64,000 bases of DNA from Collinsella sp. (GCA_019414565.1 DXLU01000039.1:1-64000); one strand, 5' to 3'; shown: positions 17,156-26,594, counted from the first letter of the stretch. Translations and numbers: made by a program. Notes: a model not told the origin generated them from the sequence alone.

Positions 17156-18568
17156 CTATTTGGAATCCGAATCGTCCATGGAGCCGTCGATGCCGGTTTT
17201 GGTGTCGTCGTCAGAGCTTGTGTCGTCGTCCTTGGCAAAGGGGTTCTTAAAGAAACCCGTCGCGTCGGGCTGTAGGCCTGAGAGCTTAATCCAGGGATTA
17301 TCGAGCTCGGGCTTGGGCATAGCCTTGGCCTCGGGTGCTGTCTCGTTGCCGATGAGCTCGGACTCATAGATGAACGTATCGTCTCCGAGCGCGTCGTAGG
17401 CGGCGACCGGGTTACCCTCGGTATCGCGATACGGCGTGCCCTTAAACACGGCACCGTCGTATGCCACGAGCTGACGGCCGGTCTCGTTCTCAAAGTAGTA
17501 GACGAAAATGCCCTTGAGGGCCGCGCACAGCGGAATAGCGATAACCATGCCGATGGGACCCATGAGTGCCGAACCGATAACGAGCGCCGTGAGGCTCATG
17601 ATGGGATGCACCTGCACCGAGCTCTGCATGACCTTAGGCGAAATGACATTATCGGTGACGTTTTGAGCCGCCATGGTCACGACAAGCGTCCATAACGCCA
17701 GCATAGGGCTGAACATAAACCCGAGCACTGTGGCGATCGCCGCGCTCACCCAGGGACCGACAACCGGAACCAAGTGCATAATGCCGGTGAAGATGGCCAT
17801 AAGTGCTGCGTATGGATGGCCAATGAGCGTAAAGCCGATAAAAGCCAAAAAGCCACCGCAGATGGAAGTCACGACCATGCCGCGCATATAGCCGCCGACC
17901 GAGCGTGAAAGGATGGCAACCATAAAGCGGTACGAGGTCTCCTTTTCCTGTCCGATGATGGTGCAGACCTCGTGGTGCATACGGGGATAGTCGCAGGCCA
18001 ACCAATAGGCAAGCACCAAGCCCAGGAAGATGACGAACAGCTGCGAGGCCGTATTGGTAATAAGCGGGAATACACCGCGACCGAGCTCGGCAGCGATTTG
18101 CGAGACGTACTTGGACGCTACGGTAACCAGCGAAGAAAGATTGTCGTCCAGATACTCCTTGAGCGGCGTGTTGTTGAGCGTCTTGGCGTGCGAGAGCATC
18201 TCGTTGAGATCGCCACCCGCAACACGAAGCTGCTCGGGCAGGCGGCTCAGGACTTCCATGATTTGACCGAGCAAAATAGGCGATAGGATGCAGACGACGC
18301 CGACGAGCACGGCAACAACCACAATGAGCGCGATGAGCGAACCGAGGCCACGTCCGACGCCGTGATGCTCGAGCCAGTTGGTGATCGGAGACATCACAAA
18401 AGCGATGATGGAACCGACAGCGAGAAACTCGATGACCGGTGCCAGGATGCCCATAAGGTTAAAGATGACGGCAGCGATGACAATGCAGCCGACGACGCCC
18501 CAAATACGCAGCGTCAGAATGCGGGTATCGCGAAGCGTGCGGTCGATTTGTTGGGGGTGCTCACTCAT
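17156..18568 (-). CDS. AI-2E family transporter
   Basis: A 470-residue polytopic membrane protein of the AI-2E/UPF0118 family (TqsA/PerM/YtvI-like). Paired N-terminal helices (IWGVVGCIVIAAVIFNLMGI, IEFLAVGSIIAFVMSP) precede an extracellular-facing helical segment and a block of C-terminal helices with LVPVVGPWVSAAIATVLG. The cytoplasmic tail of about 100 residues is Asp/Lys-rich. Substrate is unknown. Its ATG overlaps the sigma-factor stop as ATGA, so it belongs to the stress-sigma operon. Confidence 0.85.
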   Translation of the reverse strand: MSEHPQQIDRTLRDTRILTLRIWGVVGCIVIAAVIFNLMGILAPVIEFLAVGSIIAFVMSPITNWLEHHGVGRGLGSLIALIVVVAVLVGVVCILSPILLGQIMEVLSRLPEQLRVAGGDLNEMLSHAKTLNNTPLKEYLDDNLSSLVTVASKYVSQIAAELGRGVFPLITNTASQLFVIFLGLVLAYWLACDYPRMHHEVCTIIGQEKETSYRFMVAILSRSVGGYMRGMVVTSICGGFLAFIGFTLIGHPYAALMAIFTGIMHLVPVVGPWVSAAIATVLGFMFSPMLALWTLVVTMAAQNVTDNVISPKVMQSSVQVHPIMSLTALVIGSALMGPIGMVIAIPLCAALKGIFVYYFENETGRQLVAYDGAVFKGTPYRDTEGNPVAAYDALGDDTFIYESELIGNETAPEAKAMPKPELDNPWIKLSGLQPDATGFFKNPFAKDDDTSSDDDTKTGIDGSMDDSDSK

Positions 18569-19356
18569 GAACGAACCATCACTCCGTCGGGGTCAATCTT
18601 ATCTTGAATCTTCTTAAGCGTGCGGCGCAGCAGACGCGAAACCTGCACCTGCGAGATGCCCAGCTTCTTGGCAATCTCGATCTGGGTCATGCCCTTCACA
18701 AAACGCAGCTCGATAACCTCGCGCTCGCGAGGCGAGAAATCGCGGATGGCTTCCTCGATTACCAGACGGTCATCGGTAAAGTCGAGCTCGTTGTCGTCGT
18801 CGGCATAGCGATCGAGAATCGAGGGAGCATCGTCGGAGTCGGACGCGCCGGGAGCCTCGATGGGCACCGAGGTATAGGCCGAGGACGATTCCATGGCTTC
18901 GAGCACCTCGTCAACGGTCACGCCAAGGTAATCGGCGATTTCCTCAACCTTGGGCGAACGCTGAAGCTCGTTGGTGAGCTTATCGGTGGCCTGGTTAACC
19001 TTGGCAGAGAGCTCCTGCAGACGACGCGGCACGCGCACACTCCAGCCCTTGTCGCGGAAGTGGCGCTTAATCTCGCCCAAAATGGTGGGCGTGGCAAACG
19101 TCGTGAACTCGAGTCCGCGTTCAGGGTCAAAGCGGTCGATAGCCTTGAGCAAGCCCAAGTACCCGACCTGCAAAAGGTCATCGAGCGGCTCGCCGCGGTT
19201 CTTGAATTTGTTGGCAAGAAACCTTACCAGGTTCATATGGGACATGACGAGCTGCTCGCGAGCATCCGGATCACCGGTCTCCTTATAACGACGAAACAGC
19301 TCGCGGGTTTTCTCCTTGTCCCAAGCGGTCTTGCCACTCCGGGAACGTTCGGTCAT
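18565..19356 (-). CDS. SigB/SigF-type alternative sigma factor
   Basis: A 263-residue sigma-70 family group 3 protein. Region 2 includes DLLQVGYLGLLKAIDRFDPE and FTTFATPTILGEIKRHFRDK, region 3 lies around VNQATDKLTNELQRSP, and region 4 ends with the helix-turn-helix MTQIEIAKKLGISQVQVSRL. Region 1 is missing, as expected for general-stress sigma factors. Upstream lie an RsbW-like and a YtxG-like gene, downstream an AI-2E permease. Whether it serves general stress or another programme is not readable. Confidence 0.92.
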   Translation of the reverse strand: MTERSRSGKTAWDKEKTRELFRRYKETGDPDAREQLVMSHMNLVRFLANKFKNRGEPLDDLLQVGYLGLLKAIDRFDPERGLEFTTFATPTILGEIKRHFRDKGWSVRVPRRLQELSAKVNQATDKLTNELQRSPKVEEIADYLGVTVDEVLEAMESSSAYTSVPIEAPGASDSDDAPSILDRYADDDNELDFTDDRLVIEEAIRDFSPREREVIELRFVKGMTQIEIAKKLGISQVQVSRLLRRTLKKIQDKIDPDGVMVRS

Positions 19357-19357
19357 A

Positions 19358-19735
19358 TTAGATATCCGCCTTGAGGTCGAGGGAAAGCGTTAGGGGCGCC
19401 GCAGTCTTTTCGTAGGAATCGCACACGCTTGCAAGAATGAGCTCGGCATACACAGTAGCCTGGTCATCCTCGTCGACGGTGGCCTGTTCCCCAAAGGTAA
19501 AGGTCATGCCGACGTGAGATTCGTCCACATCGAAATTGATCGTGATGTCGTCGCAGTCGACCGCGGTGCACCCAAAGATGAAGGCTTCCTCGGCAGCCAT
19601 GCGGATATCCTCGATGCGATCGACGGACATAGAGCACAGGGCGCCGACGTTGGCGGCCGTCATGCGCACCAAGCGCGCGAGACGAGGATCACCGGCAACG
19701 CTCAGCGTGATGGGGCAGGTTGCTTCACTACTCAT
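19358..19735 (-). CDS. Degenerate RsbW/SpoIIAB-like anti-sigma protein
   Basis: A 125-residue protein located immediately before the sigma gene, where rsbW usually lies. The segment RLVRMTAANVGALCS...RIEDIRMAAEEAF aligns with the first half of the RsbW kinase fold. The conserved Asn after the Glu in that helix is replaced (EEAFIFG), and the later DxGxG glycine box is absent. ATP binding is therefore doubtful. It could still bind the sigma factor as a non-kinase anti-sigma. ATG 19735 overlaps the upstream gene by 8 nt. Confidence 0.6.
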   Translation of the reverse strand: MSSEATCPITLSVAGDPRLARLVRMTAANVGALCSMSVDRIEDIRMAAEEAFIFGCTAVDCDDITINFDVDESHVGMTFTFGEQATVDEDDQATVYAELILASVCDSYEKTAAPLTLSLDLKADI

Positions 19736-20315
19736 CGCAGGACTCCTCGGAGGTCTCGGCAGGCGTATAGGTGTAATACTGAGCAGGCTTAGCAGCGGGC
19801 TTCTGAACATCATCGTCGTCAGCAGCGGCATCGTCATCGCCAATCAGAACGCGCTCAGTAGGCTGCTCGGCCTCGGTGGCGGCAGCGGCGAGCTTGCGAT
19901 CGGCGTCGGCTGCAGGAGCCTTCACCTTATTGAAGAGCTTCTGCACGGCGCCAGCAGCAGAATCAGTCACGCTCGATACGGCATTGCTAGCCTCGGCCAC
20001 GCTGCCCGTGACCTCGGAGATGTCGCGAACGACCGCCTCAACCTCAACGAGGTTAGACGTCAGGGCGTCAACGGCAGTCTTGCTCGACTTGAGGAGCGGC
20101 TCCATCTGGGCAAGTGCCGGCGTAAGCTCGTCAACGGCGCCATCGAGCTTTGCCACCACGGGCCGTGCCTCGGCGAGCGTATTATTGAGGTCGCTCACCG
20201 TCTTGTCGAGCGAGTCGACGACGGTGCGGGTCTTGCGCAGCGTGAGCGCGAGCTCGACAACAGCCCACACGCCGGCAACGGCGAGCACCAGCAGGGCGAT
20301 TTGAATGGGACTCAT
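19728..20315 (-). CDS. YtxG/DUF948-like membrane-anchored coiled-coil protein
   Basis: A 195-residue protein with an N-terminal membrane helix (PIQIALLVLAVAGVWAVVEL) followed by a long heptad-like region to about residue 130 and an acidic, Ala-rich tail. This matches the DUF948 general-stress proteins of Bacilli. GGGAGG precedes the ATG. It is the first gene of the sigma-factor operon, consistent with stress regulation. Its molecular function is unknown. Confidence 0.7.
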   Translation of the reverse strand: MSPIQIALLVLAVAGVWAVVELALTLRKTRTVVDSLDKTVSDLNNTLAEARPVVAKLDGAVDELTPALAQMEPLLKSSKTAVDALTSNLVEVEAVVRDISEVTGSVAEASNAVSSVTDSAAGAVQKLFNKVKAPAADADRKLAAAATEAEQPTERVLIGDDDAAADDDDVQKPAAKPAQYYTYTPAETSEESCDE

Positions 20316-20410
20316 ACAAGCCTCCCGAAGGAATCGAAATACAGACGCTTTTCATGGTACCCCAAAGAAGGGCAAAGATACCCAAAGGGAATGTGCGAGG
20401 CGCCAATGGC

Positions 20411-21775
20411 CTACTTGGGAGCGTTGCCGCTACGGTCGCGCTCGCTTTGCTCCACACGCCACTCTTCCCAACCGCGGCCGGCAGGCTGCCAGAACGCGCC
20501 GCGCTCCAACCCCTCGGGCAAATAGCGCTGATCGACCCAGCCTTCGGGATAATCGTGCGGGTACTTGTATACACCGTACTCGTCGCTGCCGGGACGGTGA
20601 CGATCGCGCAAGTAGCTGGGCACCTCGCGAAGACCACTGCTGTGGATATCGGCCAGCGCCGCATCGATCGAGGCCTCGCACGCGTTGGACTTTGGCGCCA
20701 GGCACACATAGAGCGCAGCCTGAGCCAGGTTGATGCGACACTCGGGATAGCCAATGACCTCGGCAGATTTAAATGCGGCATGTGCCACCAAAAGCGCCTG
20801 CGGGTCGGCGTTACCAACATCCTCGGAAGCCTGAATCATAATGCGGCGAGCGATAAACTTGGGATCCTCCCCCGCATCGATCATGCGCGCAAGCCAATAA
20901 ATGGTGGCATCGGGGTCGCTGCCTCGCATGGACTTGATGAACGCGCTAATAATGTCGTAGTGCATGTCACCGTTTTTGTCATACGAAAACCCACGACGCG
21001 GATTGGCGATCTTCACGTCATCCACGGTAATGGGATAGCGTTCCCCCGCCGCCGGCGCTGGCGTTCCCTCGGTATCGGGACGCGTAACGGCAATCTCACT
21101 CGCAAGCTCGAGCGTCGTGAGCGCCGAGCGCGCATCACCCGCGGCCAACGTGCAAATGGTCTTGACTGTATCCTCATCGGCCGAGAACTTACCGTTTAAA
21201 CCCTGCGGCGCCTCGAGCGCACGCTCAATGAGCGTGGCGATGTCCTCGTCCTTCAGGTGCTCAAGCTCTACCACGCGCCCACGCGACAACAGTGCGGAGT
21301 TGACCTCAAAGTACGGGTTCTCGGTCGTGGCGCCAATCATAATGACGGTGCGGTTCTCAACCGCATGCAGTAAGGCATCCTGCTGCGACTTAGAGAAGCG
21401 ATGAATCTCGTCGATGAAAAGAATGGTGCGGCGGTCGTACGTATTCAGGCGCGTCTTTGCCTCGTCGATCACGCGGCGCAGGTCCTTCACAGTGCCCGTC
21501 ACGGCGCTGACCTCGACAAACTCACTCTTGGTATGGTTGGCGATAATATGGGCCAGCGTCGTCTTGCCCGTACCGGCGGGGCCGTACAGAATCACACTCG
21601 ACAGCACATCGTGCTCAATCGCGGCGCGCAGCCACGAGCCCTTACCGACGGCCTTTTGCTGGCCCACATACTCGTCGAGCGAATTGGGGCGCATACGCAC
21701 CGCAAGCGGCGCATTTTTAAAGGAGCGCTCGCGCGTCGAAGCAGAAAAAAGGTCGTCCATAGCCATCCCGTGCAT
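20411..21775 (-). CDS. rarA: Replication-associated recombination protein RarA
   Basis: A 454-residue clamp-loader-like AAA+ ATPase acting at stalled forks. Walker A GPAGTGKTTLA lies near residue 70, Walker B ILFIDEIHRF near 123, sensor 1 GATTENP near 152. The C-terminal part with KSMRGSDPDATIYWLARM is the MgsA oligomerisation domain. The start is uncertain; ATG 21775, 21766 and 21760 are all possible and none has a good ribosome site. Confidence 0.93.
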   Translation of the reverse strand: MHGMAMDDLFSASTRERSFKNAPLAVRMRPNSLDEYVGQQKAVGKGSWLRAAIEHDVLSSVILYGPAGTGKTTLAHIIANHTKSEFVEVSAVTGTVKDLRRVIDEAKTRLNTYDRRTILFIDEIHRFSKSQQDALLHAVENRTVIMIGATTENPYFEVNSALLSRGRVVELEHLKDEDIATLIERALEAPQGLNGKFSADEDTVKTICTLAAGDARSALTTLELASEIAVTRPDTEGTPAPAAGERYPITVDDVKIANPRRGFSYDKNGDMHYDIISAFIKSMRGSDPDATIYWLARMIDAGEDPKFIARRIMIQASEDVGNADPQALLVAHAAFKSAEVIGYPECRINLAQAALYVCLAPKSNACEASIDAALADIHSSGLREVPSYLRDRHRPGSDEYGVYKYPHDYPEGWVDQRYLPEGLERGAFWQPAGRGWEEWRVEQSERDRSGNAPK

Positions 21776-21820
21776 TAATCAAAATCGTTGTTGACCAACA
21801 GTATACCGAAAGGATACGAA

Positions 21821-23068
21821 CTACCGTTCGTTAATATAGGTGCGGTGCGGAAACTTTAGACCTGGGAACAATTTGCTCGTCAGCTCGCAGAAATAACCAT
21901 CCGTCATGCTTGCGATGTAATCGACGACGGCCTGATCCTTGTCGTCCTGCCAGGCATAGGTGCGATCGTAGTAGGAAAGCTGCTGCTCAATGCGCGAAAC
22001 ATGATGCTTAAAGATGTAAGAGGACTCGTCACCTTTATTTAGATCCTGCAGGCAACGGTCGTAGAGCTTTTCGAAGGCCTCACGCAACTCTGCCTCGGAA
22101 TCGCCTTCGATACCGCCCTTGCTATAGATCTTCTCGTAGTTCTCGCGCTTCGCCCGGCGGATCTCCTCAAACAGGTCCTCGCTCATCTCGATACGCGGTT
22201 TGCCATAGCTATGCTCAACGATATCGATGGAAGCGTGCGTGAGAATCCAGCTGTTATAGGCGCCGCCCCGACCATCGTCAAAAGCGTCGGGCGACAGCAG
22301 GCCCGCCGCAATGGCGTCCTGACGATCACGACCGACGTAGGCGAGGATATCCGAGATACGCACCACACAGCCCTCGAGGGTCATGGGGCGCAGGTGCTCG
22401 ATCGCGCCATAGCCCTTGGCAATGCAGTCCTCGACGGTACGGTCGAACTGGTCAAACGACGCCATGTCCGAGAGTTCAAAGACACGCTGCTCGTACTCGC
22501 CGTTATGGCACAGCACGCCGTCGAGCGTCTGGAGCGACACGTTGCGGCCGTACAGCGCGTCGAGCACGCGGACGGACTGCACGTTATGGAAAAAATAACG
22601 CCCCGTACGCTCGTGATAGATATCGTTGAGGAAACGCTCGCCGGCATGGCCAAAGGGCGTGTGGCCCAAATCGTGGCCCAGGCCAATCGCCTCGATCAAA
22701 TCGCAGTTGAGGCCCAGGGCACGGCCGATATCGCGGGCAATGCGCGAGACGAGCTGCACATGAAGGCCGCGCCGCGACAGGTCGTCGTTGCTGCGAAAGC
22801 TAAAGACCTGCGTTTTGCCTGCATAACGCGTGTACGCAGGAAGATGAAGAATCTTTTCGGTATCGCGCATAAACGCCGGACGCATAAGCGTGCCTTTGTC
22901 GGCAGCGCGATCTATACGACGAATGACCTGGTCGTCGCAGCATCGATAAGGATTAACGACACCCGAGGCGCGGTCGGCGGCGATACGCTCGACCAGCTCG
23001 GGCGACAACGCCGCGGGAATGCGGTCCATGCGCGCCTTAATGACGGCCGTTTCTTGATTAGTTGCCAT
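21821..23068 (-). CDS. dgt: HD-domain dNTP triphosphohydrolase (dGTPase family)
   Basis: A 415-residue HD-domain enzyme that removes triphosphate from dGTP or other dNTPs. The metal-binding motif appears as AIGLGHDLGHTPFGHAGE, preceded by TRYAGKTQVFSF and followed by the family signature LDGVLCHNGEY. ATG 23068 has AAGGAG 6 nt upstream. Substrate preference is not readable. The neighbour downstream is rarA, so both may act in nucleotide-pool or fork maintenance. Confidence 0.88.
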   Translation of the reverse strand: MATNQETAVIKARMDRIPAALSPELVERIAADRASGVVNPYRCCDDQVIRRIDRAADKGTLMRPAFMRDTEKILHLPAYTRYAGKTQVFSFRSNDDLSRRGLHVQLVSRIARDIGRALGLNCDLIEAIGLGHDLGHTPFGHAGERFLNDIYHERTGRYFFHNVQSVRVLDALYGRNVSLQTLDGVLCHNGEYEQRVFELSDMASFDQFDRTVEDCIAKGYGAIEHLRPMTLEGCVVRISDILAYVGRDRQDAIAAGLLSPDAFDDGRGGAYNSWILTHASIDIVEHSYGKPRIEMSEDLFEEIRRAKRENYEKIYSKGGIEGDSEAELREAFEKLYDRCLQDLNKGDESSYIFKHHVSRIEQQLSYYDRTYAWQDDKDQAVVDYIASMTDGYFCELTSKLFPGLKFPHRTYINER

Positions 23069-23099
23069 GGCATGCTCCTTAAAAAGGATGCGCAATCGG

Positions 23100-23522
23100 T
23101 TACAATGTCCAGCCCACGACCTCGATTATGGCAAATATCGGCACCAAAAACGGGAGCAATGGCAGGGAGCGCGATTTTGTGACGAGGCAGGAGAGGGCCA
23201 GGACCAGGAGCGCAACGGCAAATGCCACGATGCCGCCCAGAGGGTCGAGCGTGCAAAGCGCGAAAAGCGCCTTGGCATCCCCCATGCCGATGCCGGGGGC
23301 CTGGCGGAAACGCCGCCAAAGCGACTCGGTCAGCACAAGGGAAAGGTACACGATAACGGCAGGACCGGCGTGGTCAAGCGCCGTGTTCAAGCCCCTGTCC
23401 AGCCAAACGCCTGCAAACGCCGCCACGGCGCATGCGGCGGCAAGCGCGTTGGGAAACCGCCGTTCACGGACATCAATCGCCGCACCGGCAAAGGCGCAGA
23501 TCCAAAAGGGAATATAGACCAT
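23100..23522 (-). CDS. A24-family prepilin peptidase
   Basis: A 140-residue integral membrane aspartyl protease of the type IV prepilin peptidase/TadV-CpaA class. The two catalytic Asp motifs are AAIDVRERRFPN near residue 15 and GIGMGDAKALF near 80. It lacks the N-terminal methylase domain of full-length PilD. GGGAGG precedes ATG 23522. No pilin or secretion genes are nearby, so its substrates are encoded elsewhere. Confidence 0.85.
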   Translation of the reverse strand: MVYIPFWICAFAGAAIDVRERRFPNALAAACAVAAFAGVWLDRGLNTALDHAGPAVIVYLSLVLTESLWRRFRQAPGIGMGDAKALFALCTLDPLGGIVAFAVALLVLALSCLVTKSRSLPLLPFLVPIFAIIEVVGWTL

Positions 23523-23554
23523 TGAACACCTCCCGTGGCAGTCACTCAAAAGCA

Positions 23555-23595
23555 AAAACCACCACAAAGGTGCCTGTCCCCTTCGTGGTGGTTTT
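23555..23595 (-). terminator. 41-bp repeat hairpin, glycosyltransferase terminator
   Basis: AAAACCACCAC and GTGGTGGTTTT are perfectly paired; on the minus strand TTTTT follows. It lies 9 nt past the glycosyltransferase stop. The same 41-bp element with three differences lies at 31194-31234 on the plus strand. Confidence 0.9.
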
Positions 23596-23603
23596 GGTGG
23601 TGG

Positions 23604-24899
23604 TTATTTAGCGCCCTGCATGACCTCGTCGAGGGTAACGCTGACGGCATGCTGCGTCGGGACCCAGTCGACCTTCAGGAACAACGCAGCCACCGTGATG
23701 GGGATATAGCTGAACATAAAGATCGGGAAGGTAAACAGGTTGGTCACCAGGCGCCACTTTTGCGCACAATGAATGTGCTTGTACTCGAAGATGGTCGTAA
23801 GTAGCGCCAGGATAAAGAAGGTCTGATACATCATCGCGAAGGTCATAATGAGCGAGGCGGCACACGCCTGCATCTCAACCTCGGTAGCCAAAAAGCCATG
23901 CGAAAGACCACCGACGATCAGGAACGTGGCGTTGGCGAGCATCGAAATCAGCGATAACAGCATACCAGGGGCAATCGTCATAAACATGTCGTAGGCGGCA
24001 AAACGATGATAGCGGAAGGTCGACTTGACCAGATGCTTACCGTAGGTAAAGAACACCTGGTAGAAGCCCTTGGTCCAGCGCATACGCTGCTTCCAGGACG
24101 CCTTGAACGTCACGGGTTGCTCGTCAAAGAACTCTGCCGGCGCATAACCGATGCGGATGCCGTGAATGGCGCAGAACGTGGTGAACTGAATGTCCTCGGT
24201 CAGCGTGTGGAACTGCCAGCCGTGCATGCCCTCAATAACACTGGCGGAGATGAGGTAGCCCGAACCCGAGACGGCGCAAGAAGTCTTGCAGATGTTGCGC
24301 GCGTTGTTGAGAAAGCGTGCCTCGCGCAGATACCAGGTGGCATTAGCTGCCGAGATCCACGAGCTGCCGAAGTTCTTGGAGTTGCGGTAGCTTGTGACCA
24401 CATGGAAGCCCTGGTCAAAGGCGTCATTCATCTTGGATACGTAATCGCGGGAGATAACGTTATCGGCGTCAAAAATAAAGTAGCCCTCAAAGGTATCGGG
24501 ATACTCGTTAAGAATGCGGTCAAAACCAAAGTCCATGACCCAGCTCTTACCCTTACGGGCCAGGTCGTTACGCTCATAGACGATGGCGCCAGCCTCGCGA
24601 GCGAGCTGCGCCGTGTTATCGGTGCAGGCATCGGCAACCACGAAGACCTCGATAAGCTCGGACGGATAGTCCTGGTCTTTGATGGAGCGCACGAGATTGG
24701 CAATTACCGCCTCCTCGTTATGCGCCGCGATAAAGAAGGCATAGCGATGGAGCTTTTTGGCCTTGGGAGGTGCGACCTCACCGCGCAGGGCGCCAATGAC
24801 AAAGAAGACCACCTGGTACAGAAAGCAGACCGTGAGCAGCGTAACCACAATCTGGTTAAAGATCACGATGGGCGTGTTGGTTTGTAAAAAGGCGAGCAT
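23604..24899 (-). CDS. Processive family 2 glycosyltransferase, membrane-bound
   Basis: A 431-residue cellulose/hyaluronan synthase-like enzyme. An N-terminal membrane helix is followed by a GT-A domain with the Asp motifs VADACTDNT and FIFDADN, the acceptor-site TEDIQ and the processivity motif QRMRWTKG. Several membrane helices close the protein (MTIAPGMLLSLISMLA, LIMTFAMMYQTFFILAL). It would polymerise and export an extracellular polysaccharide; product unknown. It lies alone, flanked by a terminator. Confidence 0.88.
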   Translation of the reverse strand: MLAFLQTNTPIVIFNQIVVTLLTVCFLYQVVFFVIGALRGEVAPPKAKKLHRYAFFIAAHNEEAVIANLVRSIKDQDYPSELIEVFVVADACTDNTAQLAREAGAIVYERNDLARKGKSWVMDFGFDRILNEYPDTFEGYFIFDADNVISRDYVSKMNDAFDQGFHVVTSYRNSKNFGSSWISAANATWYLREARFLNNARNICKTSCAVSGSGYLISASVIEGMHGWQFHTLTEDIQFTTFCAIHGIRIGYAPAEFFDEQPVTFKASWKQRMRWTKGFYQVFFTYGKHLVKSTFRYHRFAAYDMFMTIAPGMLLSLISMLANATFLIVGGLSHGFLATEVEMQACAASLIMTFAMMYQTFFILALLTTIFEYKHIHCAQKWRLVTNLFTFPIFMFSYIPITVAALFLKVDWVPTQHAVSVTLDEVMQGAK

Positions 24900-24981
24900 G
24901 CAGGCTCCCAGGAACGCGTTACGTAAACAACCCTATATCTTACCGCAGGCTAACCGAGTTCAAGAAACCACCTAATACTGG

Positions 24982-25995
24982 TTAGGGTTCGAGCAGACCG
25001 AGCTGCGGAACGATTTCGTCGCCGGCGGCAGTGCGGCCGAGCGAGCGCGGGGCTAGGTCATCCAGAACGGCGGCGAGATCCCACGGCAGCTCATCGCGGC
25101 AGTCAATGCGCTCCCCCGTCACGGGATGATCGAACGCCACACGCCAGGAATGGAGGAACTGCCTGGTCAGGCCCTGATCGGCGCGCGCATCGCACTTGCC
25201 GTAAAGCGGATCGCCCACGCAAGCGTGGTTGATATGGCGCATGTGCACACGAATCTGATGCGTGCGGCCGGTAAAAAGGTGGCACTCGACGAGCGTGTAG
25301 CCGTCGTCGAAACGCGTGGAATCAAAGCGCTCGAGCACCTTGAAGGTCGTGATGGCCTGGCGCGCAAAGGGGTCATCAGAAACCGCCATCTTCACGCGGT
25401 CGCGCGTTGAGCGGGCAATACCGGTGTTGATAGTGCCCTCGTCCATGGCGATGTGTCCGTGAACGAGCGTAATGTAGCGGCGGTCGAGCGTACGCGTACG
25501 GATGAGATTTTGAAGCGCGCGCTGGGTGTCGTCGTCTTTTGCCGCGAGCATAAGGCCCGAGGTATCGCGATCCAGGCGATGCACGATGCCGGGGCGGTCC
25601 TCACCCTGCACGGTGCCCAGATGGTCGATACCGCAGTGATAGACCAGGGCATTCGCGAGTGTACCGCTCTCATGACCATGCGCAGGATGGCACACCAGGC
25701 CGCGCTGCTTGGAAAGCACGATGAGGTAATCGTCCTCGTAGCGGATATCGAGGGGAATGGCCTCGGGAATCACGTCAGTCGGATCGTGCGGCTCGGGCAG
25801 GTCAACCGAGATGCGGTCACCGGCGCGTACGGCATACTTTTTTGACAAACAGGTCTCGCCGTTCACGATTACGGCGCCGCCCTCGATCAGATGCGCGCAG
25901 GCAGAGCGCGTAGGGCAGCCGTCATTAGCGCCCAGATAGGCGTCAAGACGCTGACCAGCGGCATCGTCGGCAACAAGGATATGGATGTCGGCCAT
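24982..25995 (-). CDS. RluA-family pseudouridine synthase
   Basis: A 337-residue enzyme converting uridine to pseudouridine in rRNA or tRNA. An N-terminal S4 domain (QRLDAYLGAN...AVIVNGE) precedes the catalytic domain with GIVHRLDRDTSGLM (catalytic Asp) and CHLFTGRTHQIRVHM. The layout is closest to RluD, but the target site cannot be fixed. It overlaps lspA by one nt (TAATG), the classic lspA-rluD pair. Confidence 0.92.
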   Translation of the reverse strand: MADIHILVADDAAGQRLDAYLGANDGCPTRSACAHLIEGGAVIVNGETCLSKKYAVRAGDRISVDLPEPHDPTDVIPEAIPLDIRYEDDYLIVLSKQRGLVCHPAHGHESGTLANALVYHCGIDHLGTVQGEDRPGIVHRLDRDTSGLMLAAKDDDTQRALQNLIRTRTLDRRYITLVHGHIAMDEGTINTGIARSTRDRVKMAVSDDPFARQAITTFKVLERFDSTRFDDGYTLVECHLFTGRTHQIRVHMRHINHACVGDPLYGKCDARADQGLTRQFLHSWRVAFDHPVTGERIDCRDELPWDLAAVLDDLAPRSLGRTAAGDEIVPQLGLLEP

Positions 25996-26594
25996 TAGCG
26001 CTCGCTCCTTTCGCGAATCTTGCGGGCACGCTCCCCACGCTGCTGGGCCTTGCGCTTAGCGCGGGCCTCGTCACGGGCGTTGAGCTCGGCGGTCGCGTCG
26101 ACCTCACGGGCCGCAGGACTCAAGAACATGTAGCCGATGAGGGCAAGCACCACACCGACCGTAATGCCGACATCGGCCACATTGAAGACGGGGAAGTCGA
26201 TGAAGGTGGTGGCAATAAAATCGGTCACAAAGCCAAAAGCCAGACGGTCGATCGCATTGCCAATGGCGCCGCCCACGACCATAGCCATGCCCACAACCTC
26301 AAAGCGAGCAAGCTGGGGCGCGCGAAGCAAGTACACCGCGATCGCAACGATAACGACAAACGCCAGCACGGCAAACGCGAGGCCATGTCCCTCGCCCATG
26401 CTAAAGGCAGCACCGATGTTACGCACAAAAAGGAAGTCGATCACACCGGGGATAACAGTCACATGCAGAGCATCGCCAACGGCACGAACCGCAAGCTTGG
26501 TCAGCTGGTCAACAAGCAGCACGGCCAACGCCACCCCACCAGCAACGCCCAGGCGCCAACGCAAAGGCGGCGTCATATCCGCACCACGACCCAA
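25995..26594 (-). CDS. lspA: Lipoprotein signal peptidase (signal peptidase II)
   Basis: A 199-residue polytopic aspartyl protease that removes signal peptides from prolipoproteins. Four membrane helices are visible; catalytic Asp motifs are GNAIDRLAFG and FNVADVGI. The C-terminal 35 residues are very basic and Arg/Lys/Glu-rich. The start may be TTG 26594, which has AGGGG 6 nt upstream, or ATG 26576 with a weak site. Confidence 0.93.
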   Translation of the reverse strand: MGRGADMTPPLRWRLGVAGGVALAVLLVDQLTKLAVRAVGDALHVTVIPGVIDFLFVRNIGAAFSMGEGHGLAFAVLAFVVIVAIAVYLLRAPQLARFEVVGMAMVVGGAIGNAIDRLAFGFVTDFIATTFIDFPVFNVADVGITVGVVLALIGYMFLSPAAREVDATAELNARDEARAKRKAQQRGERARKIRERSER

